Source: Actinomycetes bacterium
Lineage (GTDB): Bacteria; Actinomycetota; Acidimicrobiia; Acidimicrobiales; RAAP-2
Assembly (NCBI GenBank): GCA_021800645.1
Contig: JAJYYT010000174.1
Coordinates: 1-5,138 of the forward strand
Length of the DNA: 5,138 bases
Direction of reading: 5' to 3'
Positions 1 through 4,891 of this stretch are shown here, piece by piece; the first letter of the stretch is position 1, and the number at the start of each line of letters is the position of its first letter. The translations under genes were made by a program, and so were the position numbers. Under the pieces are notes generated by a model. That model saw only the letters and a program-made list of their open reading frames with translations. It had not been told where the DNA came from and ran no database searches.

Positions 1-125
1 CCGGACCTGGTCCCCCTGGGTCTGCGAGGTCACGTTCTTCAGGCCGAGGTCCCTGACGAGCTTGTGGAGCTTCCTCGCGGCGTCCTGGGAGATGCCGGCA
101 CGGATCGCGATCCGCTGGCGCGCGG
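1..125 (-). repeat. Exact 125-bp direct copy of internal yajQ sequence (left copy)
   Basis: These bases are identical, in the same orientation, to 1828-1952 inside the intact yajQ gene; I aligned them base by base and saw no mismatch. Identity stops at 126 (G, where the other copy has T at 1953). The left end is set by the window edge, so the true repeat may be longer. Read leftward it encodes YajQ residues 90-130, including the segment RQRIAIRAGISQDAARKLHK. Perfect identity at third codon positions means a recent duplication, gene conversion, or an assembly overlap. Confidence 0.95.
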
Positions 126-321
126 GCTCCAAGCGCTCGCGGTGGGCAGCCAGCAGCTCGAGTCCGGCGATCGCGTCCTCGCGACGGGTGGCCCACCTCG
201 GTGGCGACGGCCTCTCGGAGACCCTGGAGCCAGTCGGCAGGGAACTCGATGGACCGCGGCGATCCTTGTGCATCGAGCCGATGGGCACCGAGCTGGTGCC
301 CTTGGCAGCCTGTGCCGTCAC
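1..321 (-). pseudogene. Disrupted small ORF fused in frame to a YajQ C-terminal fragment, open at the left edge
   Basis: A GTG at 321-319 has a strong ribosome binding site (GGAAGGA, 333-327, spacer of 5) and opens a frame that stays free of stops to base 1. Codons 1-66 are unlike YajQ; codons 67-107 equal YajQ residues 90-130, so the fusion is in frame. Within the novel part coding character seems to switch frame. It begins VTAQAAKGTSSVPIGSMHKD in the fusion frame. Around 200-256 the frame shifted by one base reads RSIEFPADWLQGLREAVA, with protein-like second-position composition. Around 127-180 the fusion frame again looks coding (EDAIAGLELLAAHRERLE). Two compensating frameshifts would explain this. 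The joined peptide resembles a small antitoxin-like or DNA-binding protein only loosely; I do not recognise a family. It lies 104 bases downstream of the nucleotidyltransferase on the same strand and may have been a third gene of that operon. It could instead be a genuine chimeric gene or an assembly join. Confidence 0.45.
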
Positions 322-425
322 CTCGGTCCTTCCGACCCAGTTCGCCGATCCGGCCGATGGGTCGGCGTTCGCCAGTCGCCACTCCTTCCCCGTTCCCGGC
401 GCGCGTAGGCGAGCGCGAGCTCCTT

Positions 426-1022
426 CTATGCTCTGATGGTTGCTTGGAGCCTTTCGAACTGAGTGTCGTCGAGCGCGAAGGCAGCCTTCGGCAGTCGATC
501 GATCCTGGTCAGCATTTCCGCGAACACTCGGGCGTCGAAGCCCCGGTCCTTCTCTGCCGCGAGGTCGAGCAATCGGTCCAGTCCGTAGCGATCCGCGACA
601 GCGAGGAGGTCGACGAAATCCCGCGCCTCGGCGCGCCCGAACAGCGCGAGCAGCTTGTCGACAGCGAGCTTCTCGCCGGACAGCACCCGAATACCGAGAA
701 GCTCCTCGGGAGGGAACAACCGGGCGTCGGTGCCGAGGTCGACTTCGGTTTGGTCGTTGTCGTCGCCGACGAGCAGGCGCGCGAACCCGGGGGGATCGAT
801 CCCTTGCTGGACTCGCAGACCGGCGTCGAGGAGCGCCTGCTGGGCGACAGGGGCCAGACGATCGACGGCGACAGCGTCCGGTCCGAAGAAGTCGAGGTCG
901 CGGGTGCGGCGGTCGACGTCGCCCCGGAGAATGAGCGCCGCTCCACCGGCCAGCGCGAAGCCGTCGGACTCGGCGAGACCAGCAACGATGCGCGCGACCC
1001 GTTCCTGCAGCGGACTCAGCAC
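426..1022 (-). CDS. Nucleotidyltransferase of the AbiEii/AbiGii toxin class
   Basis: Encodes 198 aa. The start is GTG at 1022-1020, the base after the TGA of the upstream gene (TGAGTG), so translation is probably coupled; no separate Shine-Dalgarno is evident. The stop is TAG. The sequence shows the hallmarks of DUF1814/AbiEii-type nucleotidyltransferases: GGAAL (26-30), then RTRDLDFF (39-46), with likely metal-binding aspartates D42 and D44. A third acidic site is EVDLG (93-97, D95). The C-terminal part has K118, DK (122-123) and the family signature RDFVDLL (134-140), followed by a helical tail. Known relatives (AbiEii, the MenT toxins) transfer nucleotides, in characterised MenT cases to tRNA 3' ends, and are restrained by a partner protein. 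That this protein modifies tRNA is inference. The length is shorter than classical AbiEii (about 300 aa) but normal for the short actinobacterial form. All core motifs appear intact, so it is probably active. It is a cytoplasmic protein. Confidence 0.88.
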   Translation of the reverse strand: MLSPLQERVARIVAGLAESDGFALAGGAALILRGDVDRRTRDLDFFGPDAVAVDRLAPVAQQALLDAGLRVQQGIDPPGFARLLVGDDNDQTEVDLGTDARLFPPEELLGIRVLSGEKLAVDKLLALFGRAEARDFVDLLAVADRYGLDRLLDLAAEKDRGFDARVFAEMLTRIDRLPKAAFALDDTQFERLQATIRA

Positions 1023-1361
1023 TCAGGGCCGACCGTGACACGCGTGCCTGCGAAACCATTCGGACCACGCGGCACGGACATGAGGGGGGAGAACGAGCTC
1101 GTCGAAGACGCGCGTCAGCTCCTCGGCGTCGATGTAGTAGCGAACGTCGTCCTCCGTGCCCTCTCGGAGCACTTGCTCGTAGACGCGCAGACGATCCGCT
1201 CGCCGGTTCAGGTCGTAGGTGAGGGACGGTTCGCTCCAGGCGATGTGAAGGGGCAGGTCGATCACGCCAGAGGCCTTTTCGAGCGTGGGGTCGTCGATGT
1301 CCTCGGGAATCGCCACCGGGCGCGACGCCGGCCCGAGCCACCGGTTGCGAGTCCTGGTCAC
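1023..1361 (-). CDS. Conserved-looking 112-aa protein, probable partner of the nucleotidyltransferase
   Basis: Encodes 112 aa, first gene of a two-gene leftward operon whose second gene starts on the next base. I cannot assign a named family. From memory, proteins of this general form (a short motif like LPLHIAWS, then YDL, then RVYEQVLREGTEDDVRYYID, then LPPHVRAAW near the C terminus) recur beside short AbiEii-type nucleotidyltransferases in actinobacteria; this was not searched. Here the motifs are LPLHIAWSEP (36-45), YDLNRRADRLRVYEQVLREG (49-68), DDVRYYID (71-78) and LPPHVRAAWSEWFRR (91-105). No signal peptide or membrane helix is seen; it is predicted mostly helical, soluble and acidic in the middle. 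The genetic arrangement suggests an antitoxin or regulator of the downstream enzyme, but it does not look like the winged-helix AbiEi antitoxin. The GTG at 1361 is chosen because it lies 6 bases after a TATGAT box, which would give a leaderless transcript, and because no Shine-Dalgarno is present. Confidence 0.75.
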   Translation of the reverse strand: MTRTRNRWLGPASRPVAIPEDIDDPTLEKASGVIDLPLHIAWSEPSLTYDLNRRADRLRVYEQVLREGTEDDVRYYIDAEELTRVFDELVLPPHVRAAWSEWFRRHACHGRP

Positions 1362-1398
1362 GGTCGGATCATAAGGGTGGACGCTCGCACCTCTTCAA
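1361..1398 (-). promoter_or_regulatory. Possible leaderless promoter at the cassette/gtrA junction
   Basis: Reading leftward, TTGAAG (1398-1393) and TATGAT (1373-1368) are separated by 19 bases. Six bases follow before the GTG start of the 112-aa gene at 1361. The -10 box matches TATAAT at 5 of 6 positions and would place the transcript start on the start codon itself, as in actinobacterial leaderless mRNAs. The -35 match is partial (4 of 6) and the spacing is long. The -35 lies in gtrA-derived sequence and the -10 at the junction. Confidence 0.35.
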
Positions 1399-1696
1399 GG
1401 AGGTCCTGCCCTTCTGCGTGATGTCGGCGGCGAGCATCTCGTTCTCCATGATCGGCGCGGCCACGGCCCGGTACCTCGGCGAGCGCTGGCACCTCACCCA
1501 TCTCCCGCAGACCGGTCTCGTCCTGTTCGCGAACGTGCTGTCCTTCTCGATCTTCTGGGTGCTGAAGCTCTTGGTCTTCAACCGCACGTTCAAGGTGCCC
1601 TCCTCCATGGAGGAGACCAACCAGCGCCTGCAGCCCGAACCGGTCCTCGCCGGTGCCGAGGAGGAGAGCGACGACGCCGCAGCCGCAGTGAGCTGA
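1373..1696 (+). pseudogene. GtrA-family membrane protein, 3' half only
   Basis: The frame carries the last two of the four membrane helices typical of GtrA-like proteins. It starts with the loop KGGRSHLFKEV (from 1373), then a helix around VLPFCVMSAASISFSMIGAA (about 1403-1462), then a helix around LVLFANVLSFSIFWVLKLLV (about 1520-1579), FNRTFKV, and an acidic, alanine-rich tail ending in TGA at 1694-1696. GtrA-like proteins are thought to help flip or supply lipid-linked sugars for envelope glycan synthesis. The first two helices are missing: to the left the sequence changes to the nucleotidyltransferase cassette, with no start codon or ribosome site belonging to gtrA. A GTG/ATG pair at 1418/1421 could give a 92- or 91-codon ORF, which a gene caller may list as a CDS, but it would lack half the fold. 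It converges with yajQ, 32 bases away. The exact breakpoint near 1371 is an estimate from where GtrA-like residues begin. Confidence 0.75.
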
Positions 1697-1728
1697 GGTG
1701 GTCCCGCCCCGCCGCTCCTCCCGGCCGA

Positions 1729-2217
1729 TCAGTCCCTGAAGTTCTCGAACTGCAGCGGGATGCCGAAGTCCTCGGCCTTGCATGCCGCGATCACCGCCTG
1801 GAGGTCGTCGCGCTTCTTGCCGGTGACCCGGACCTGGTCCCCCTGGGTCTGCGAGGTCACGTTCTTCAGGCCGAGGTCCCTGACGAGCTTGTGGAGCTTC
1901 CTCGCGGCGTCCTGGGAGATGCCGGCACGGATCGCGATCCGCTGGCGCGCGGTGCCCTTGGCGGCCTCTTCCACCTTGCCGGGATCGAGCGCCTTCAAGG
2001 AGACGTGGCGGCGCACGAGCTTCTCTTCGAGCACCTGGCGGAGCGCAGCGAGCCGGTCTTCGGTCGAGGAGTGCAGGGTCAGCTCGTCGATGCCGAGCTC
2101 GATTCGAGAGTCGGTCCCTTTGAAGTCGAAGCGCGTCGACGCTTCCCTGTTCGCCTGGTCGACGGCGTTGCGCACTTCTTGCATGTTCACCTGCGACACG
2201 ATGTCGAAGCTGGGCAT
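1729..2217 (-). CDS. yajQ: YajQ family cyclic di-GMP/nucleotide-binding protein
   Basis: Encodes 162 aa, the usual YajQ length (about 160-165). The N terminus MPSFDIVSQVNMQEVRNAVD and the C terminus GIPLQFENFRD are classic for the family (UPF0234). Middle landmarks are RFDFKGTDSRIEL (29-41) and RQRIAIRAGISQDAARKLHK (91-110). YajQ proteins have two small alpha/beta domains, bind nucleotides, and in Xanthomonas act as a cyclic di-GMP-responsive co-regulator of transcription; the role in actinobacteria is not well defined. The ATG at 2217 is chosen by family alignment; the frame stays open further upstream but that extension is low-complexity and not YajQ-like. A TAGGGT box at 2230-2225 could give a near-leaderless transcript, though no good -35 is seen. 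It faces gtrA (convergent) and diverges from tRNA-Tyr. Residues 90-130 are duplicated exactly at the left window edge. Confidence 0.96.
   Translation of the reverse strand: MPSFDIVSQVNMQEVRNAVDQANREASTRFDFKGTDSRIELGIDELTLHSSTEDRLAALRQVLEEKLVRRHVSLKALDPGKVEEAAKGTARQRIAIRAGISQDAARKLHKLVRDLGLKNVTSQTQGDQVRVTGKKRDDLQAVIAACKAEDFGIPLQFENFRD
1828..1952 (-). repeat. Exact 125-bp direct copy (right copy, inside intact yajQ)
   Basis: This is the right-hand partner of the repeat at 1-125, lying within codons 89-130 of the complete yajQ gene. The offset between copies is 1827 bases. The stretch between them holds the nucleotidyltransferase cassette and the truncated gtrA gene. Confidence 0.95.
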
Positions 2218-2288
2218 GGCGCCCACCCTACCGACCGTGTGGCGCGGACCGGCTGGCCCAGGAGGTCCTGGCGCAGGACTGCCTGCCG

Positions 2289-2339
2289 GGTCGCCGGCCA
2301 CGGGAGGTCGCCGGCCGCGGGAGGCCGCCGGCCGTGTGC
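2289..2339 (+). repeat. 17-bp GC-rich tandem repeat, about 3 units
   Basis: Two units, GGTCGCCGGCCACGGGA (2289-2305) and GGTCGCCGGCCGCGGGA (2306-2322), differ at one base. A third, more diverged unit (2323-2339) begins GGCCGCCGGCCG. The array lies between the divergent yajQ and tRNA-Tyr genes, ending 15 bases before the tRNA. It may be simple slippage sequence or may carry binding sites. Confidence 0.8.
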
Positions 2340-2341
2340 GG

Positions 2342-2347
2342 TAACCT
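2342..2347 (+). promoter_or_regulatory. Possible -10 box of tRNA-Tyr
   Basis: TAACCT fits the actinobacterial TANNNT pattern and sits 7 bases before the mature 5' end of the tRNA. The expected -35 area falls in the 17-bp repeat array and shows no clear match. Confidence 0.3.
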
Positions 2348-2354
2348 CCCCGTC

Positions 2355-2437
2355 GGGTCGGTGTCCGAGTGGCCAAAGGAAGCAGGCTGTAAACCTGTCG
2401 GCGAAAGCCTACGGGGGTTCGAATCCTCCCCGGCCCA
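2355..2437 (+). tRNA. tRNA-Tyr (anticodon GTA)
   Basis: A full class II cloverleaf can be drawn. The acceptor stem is GGGTCGG (2355-2361) with CCGGCCC (2430-2436), one T:G wobble. The D-stem is TCC/GGA. The anticodon stem is GCAGG/CCTGT with loop CTGTAAA and anticodon GTA. A long variable arm has the hairpin GGC-GAAA-GCC. The T-stem is GGGGG/CCTCC with loop TTCGAAT. The discriminator is A (2437). The next bases are CCG, so CCA is not encoded and must be added by the CCA-adding enzyme. It decodes both tyrosine codons. Confidence 0.97.
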
Positions 2438-2452
2438 CCGGGAGCCACATGG

Positions 2453-2467
2453 GACGCGGGCCGCGTC
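2453..2467 (+). terminator. Weak candidate hairpin after tRNA-Tyr
   Basis: GACGCG-GGC-CGCGTC forms a perfect 6-bp stem 16 bases after the tRNA. No T-run follows, so a classical intrinsic terminator is not shown; it may be a 3' processing or GC-rich I-shaped terminator. Confidence 0.25.
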
Positions 2468-2697
2468 GACTGCACTGCCGCACGACCCACTGGTGACTCG
2501 GCACGGTCGGTCCGTGGTCGCTCACCTCGTGCCGGACGAGCACGGGTCATCGCAGAGCTCGAGCACCGCTCGAGGCGGCCGACGCCGGCCTCGCCGACCT
2601 GAGCGTGGTCGTCACCGTACATCGTCACCGGACGCGGCGGCTGCTCGGCTTCGCGAGCACCACTTCCGTGCGCTCCGACCCCTCGACGGTGGACGGT
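2468..2697. other. Intergenic stretch without recognisable gene
   Basis: Open frames here lack ribosome binding sites and coding-like residue composition on both strands. I see no RNA gene, clear promoter or repeat. Confidence 0.5.
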
Positions 2698-2831
2698 TCA
2701 GGCTGCCGCCAGCAGACGAGCCGGGTCGCCGATCCGCTCTCGGATCTCGTGAGCCCAGCCAGCTCATCCACCAGGTTGCCGACCTGCGCGAGCACGTCGT
2801 CGTGCCGGCTTCCGAACGAGGGCCTGATCAC
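2698..2831 (-). pseudogene. Frameshifted C-terminal coding remnant
   Basis: Leftward from GTG 2831 the frame reads FGSRHDDVLAQVGNLVDELA with a strong coding pattern: third positions are nearly all G/C and second positions are mostly A/T. Around 2754-2760 the coding character moves to the neighbouring frame, which reads GWAHEIRERIGDPARLLAAA and ends at TGA 2700-2698. Joined, they look like the tail of one helical protein broken by a single frameshift. The upstream part is absent: a TAG lies just before the GTG. I do not recognise the family. An intact very small ORF (68 codons) using only the first frame is the alternative. Confidence 0.35.
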
Positions 2832-2870
2832 TCCCTACGGGATCCCCACCTCGCCCAGGCAGGGAGGCCC

Positions 2871-2886
2871 GGTCGGCACGCCGACC
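2871..2886. repeat. Perfect short inverted repeat
   Basis: GGTCGGC-AC-GCCGACC pairs over 7 bp. It lies 23 bases before the -35 box of the promoter proposed for the mannosyltransferase gene, a position where an operator could sit; in such GC-rich DNA a chance origin is possible. Confidence 0.35.
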
Positions 2887-2908
2887 CGCCGTGGAGGCGG
2901 TGGCGGTA

Positions 2909-2937
2909 TTGGCGCGCCTCGGACGCACGGTTACAAT
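2909..2937 (+). promoter_or_regulatory. Probable sigma-70-type promoter for the mannosyltransferase gene
   Basis: TTGGCG (2909-2914), 17 bases, TACAAT (2932-2937). The -10 matches the consensus at 5 of 6 and the -35 at 4 of 6, with ideal spacing, and A/T-rich hexamers stand out in this GC-rich region. The transcript would start near 2944 and carry a leader of about 200 bases before GTG 3143. Confidence 0.5.
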
Positions 2938-3027
2938 GCCGTGACCAGTAGCCGAAGTCCCGGTCCGCCCGAGTGTCGCGTGTGCAGGGCCGCTTGCGAC
3001 GATGTCGGCGTCGTAGCGCGATCTCGA

Positions 3028-3046
3028 GGCGGTGCCGGGCACCGCC
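3028..3046 (+). promoter_or_regulatory. Perfect 19-base palindrome in the mannosyltransferase leader
   Basis: GGCGGTGCC-G-GGCACCGCC pairs over 9 bp around one central base (or 8 bp with a CGG loop in RNA). It could be an operator on DNA or a stable hairpin in the leader. No T-run follows. Confidence 0.4.
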
Positions 3047-3088
3047 GGCGACGTGCAGCCGGAGCAGTCCCAGCGAGTGACCAGCTCT

Positions 3089-3107
3089 CGGCGGAAGGGC
3101 TCCGCCG
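3089..3107 (+). promoter_or_regulatory. Second leader hairpin
   Basis: CGGCGGA-AGGGC-TCCGCCG pairs over 7 bp with a 5-base loop, ending 27 bases before the ribosome binding site of the mannosyltransferase gene. It may shape access to the leader. Confidence 0.3.
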
Positions 3108-3142
3108 CGACGACAAGTGAGGCCGACGACGTTGGAGAGCGC

Positions 3143-4855
3143 GTGAGCGGTCGAGCGACACGGGTCGCCTCCGCCGCACTGCCGAGCCCAGCCCGGTTGG
3201 GGCGTCTGCGAGCACGGCTCGCGCAGGAGCGATCGAGGACGGCCGAGCGCGCCGCCCGTGCGGGCGCCGCTGCCGACCGGCTGGCGGTGCACCTCGAGAT
3301 GCTGAAGGTCCGCGTCCTCCCCGCGTCGATGCTCGCAGGCCGGGTGCAGCCGGGCGGCGAGGAGCGTGACGGGTGGCGCTTCCTCAGGCGTCCGGCGCTG
3401 CTGGGCTTCGTCGCGCTCTGTGCGATCACCGTCGGCGCGTCCCTGCCGAGCTCGCCGTTCAAGCTGGAGATGGCGGGGACGTGGTTCTTCGGTGAGCCGC
3501 CGCCTGGCGGGTCCTCCGAGAGCTTCATGCTGTTCGGGCTCGTGGCGGTCTACGGCGGGCTCGTGCTCCTGATCCGCGTCTGGTACGGGCTCCTGAAAGC
3601 GCTCGCGCGCCGGCCGGGCGTACCCGTTCGCTACCTCGGCTGGATCCTCGTGCTGTGGGTCCTGCCTATGCTCGTGGTCGCGCCGATCTTCAGCCGCGAC
3701 GTCTACTCCTACGCAGCCCAGGGTGAGATGATGAGCCGCCACATCAACCCGTACGACTACGGGCCGTACACCCTCGGCGCCGGGCCTTATGTGAACCCGG
3801 TCGACCCGCTGTGGTTGAACACCCCTGCGCCGTACGGCCCGCTGTTCTTGCTGATGGACGGGCTCTTCGCGAGCGTGAGCTTCCACCACGTGCTCGCGAC
3901 CGTCGTCCTCCTCAGACTGTCAGCGCTCGCTGGCGTGGCGCTCATCGCCGCGTGCATCCCGGCGCTCTCTCGCTCCTTCGGCAGGGATCACGGTCCCGTC
4001 TACGTGATGGCGGTGCTGAACCCCTTGGTGGTCCTCATGCTCGTGGGCGCGGCCCACAACGACGCGCTCATGCTCGGGCTCATGGTCGCCGGCGTGACGG
4101 CCGCCCGCTATCGGCACCCCGCGTGGGGCGTGCTGCTCTGCGCGCTCGCGGCCGCGATCAAGGTCCCCGCGGCGATCGGGATCGTCTACATCGGTTGGGG
4201 GTGGACAGGTCCCGATCTCCCGTTGCGAGAGCGGGTGCGGCCGCTCCTCAAGGCCGGCGCGATCGCCTCCGCGGTCGTGCTCGGCCTGTCCTTCGCGTCC
4301 GGGCTCGGCATCGGCTGGATCGCCAATCTCGACACCCCGGGCACGGTGCGGAGCTGGCTTGCACCCGCGACGGGTGTCGGCATGCTCCTGTCGGGCGCGA
4401 TCCACGCGGTCGGCCTGACGTCGGTGCCGATGGCGGCCGTCCTGTCGGGCACGCGGGTGCTCGGTCTGGGCGCCGCCACCGGGATCTCGGTCTACCTGCT
4501 CGTGCGCAGCGACCGCGTGGGCGCCTTGCGCGCCTTGGGGATCAGCATGCTGCTCTTCGTGATCCTCGGCCCCGTGGTCCAGCCGTGGTACTTGACCTGG
4601 GGAGTCGTGATGCTCGCGCCGGTTGCCGCCGGCAAGCTGCGCGCGGTCCTCGTCGCGCTCTCGGCGCTCTCCCCGTTCATCGGCCTGCCGGGCGGGCGGA
4701 CACTCCTCGACGAGCTCATCCACTACAACCCGGTGGCCGTCGCGGTCGCGCTCCTCGCGCTCCTTGCAGTGCTGCTCGCCCCGATCGGGCGGTGGTCGAG
4801 CTCCTGGCAGGAGCTGGAGGTCCCCGGAGCGCTCGCCCGTTCCGTCGCCGGGTGA
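3143..4855 (+). CDS. MptB-like polyprenol-phosphomannose-dependent alpha-1,6-mannosyltransferase
   Basis: Encodes 570 aa from GTG 3143, which has a GGAG site (3134-3137) 5 bases upstream. The frame is open back to GTG 3032 (607 aa), but that start lies inside a perfect palindrome and lacks a ribosome site. The N terminus is cytoplasmic and basic, probably helical or coiled (about 18-60). About a dozen membrane helices follow, beginning near residue 83. This is a GT-C-fold protein. The first large loop after an early helix pair carries SRDVYSYAAQGEMMSRHINP (184-203), the family's signature, with D186 as the likely catalytic acid. Also present are TPAPYGPL (227-234), AAHNDAL (304-310), KVPAAI (340-345) and QPWYLTWG (480-487). 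MptB and relatives extend the alpha-1,6-mannan core of lipomannan-type glycolipids on the outer face of the membrane, using polyprenol-phosphate-mannose. The exact acceptor and linkage here are inferred. No partner gene follows; the next gene is convergent, 36 bases away. The nearby gtrA fragment also concerns lipid-linked sugars. Confidence 0.85.
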   Translation: MSGRATRVASAALPSPARLGRLRARLAQERSRTAERAARAGAAADRLAVHLEMLKVRVLPASMLAGRVQPGGEERDGWRFLRRPALLGFVALCAITVGASLPSSPFKLEMAGTWFFGEPPPGGSSESFMLFGLVAVYGGLVLLIRVWYGLLKALARRPGVPVRYLGWILVLWVLPMLVVAPIFSRDVYSYAAQGEMMSRHINPYDYGPYTLGAGPYVNPVDPLWLNTPAPYGPLFLLMDGLFASVSFHHVLATVVLLRLSALAGVALIAACIPALSRSFGRDHGPVYVMAVLNPLVVLMLVGAAHNDALMLGLMVAGVTAARYRHPAWGVLLCALAAAIKVPAAIGIVYIGWGWTGPDLPLRERVRPLLKAGAIASAVVLGLSFASGLGIGWIANLDTPGTVRSWLAPATGVGMLLSGAIHAVGLTSVPMAAVLSGTRVLGLGAATGISVYLLVRSDRVGALRALGISMLLFVILGPVVQPWYLTWGVVMLAPVAAGKLRAVLVALSALSPFIGLPGGRTLLDELIHYNPVAVAVALLALLAVLLAPIGRWSSSWQELEVPGALARSVAG

Positions 4856-4891
4856 CTCGCCGAGCCGACCTCCTCGCACGCGGCCTCAGGG

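Noticed and set aside
201..1421. A 406-codon open frame on the plus strand opposite the nucleotidyltransferase cassette
   Set aside because: It is antisense to two convincing genes, crosses the cassette/gtrA junction, shows no domain pattern and has no ribosome site; long antisense frames are expected in GC-rich coding DNA.
2355..2437. tRNA-Tyr as the attachment site of an integrated element
   Set aside because: No partial duplicate of the tRNA 3' end is seen elsewhere in the window and no integrase is present; the duplicated segment is in yajQ instead.
1729..2628. A 299-aa version of YajQ starting far upstream at 2628
   Set aside because: The extension would run antisense through tRNA-Tyr and the 17-bp repeats and is not YajQ-like; the family start MPSFDIVSQ at 2217 gives the normal length.
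3032..3142. GTG 3032 as the start of the mannosyltransferase
   Set aside because: It lies inside a perfect palindrome with no ribosome site, whereas GTG 3143 has GGAG at 5 bases. It is kept as a possibility because the frame is open.
3920..4879. A 319-codon minus-strand frame within the mannosyltransferase gene
   Set aside because: Rich in R, E, H, D and G with no fold signature: a typical antisense shadow of a membrane protein gene.
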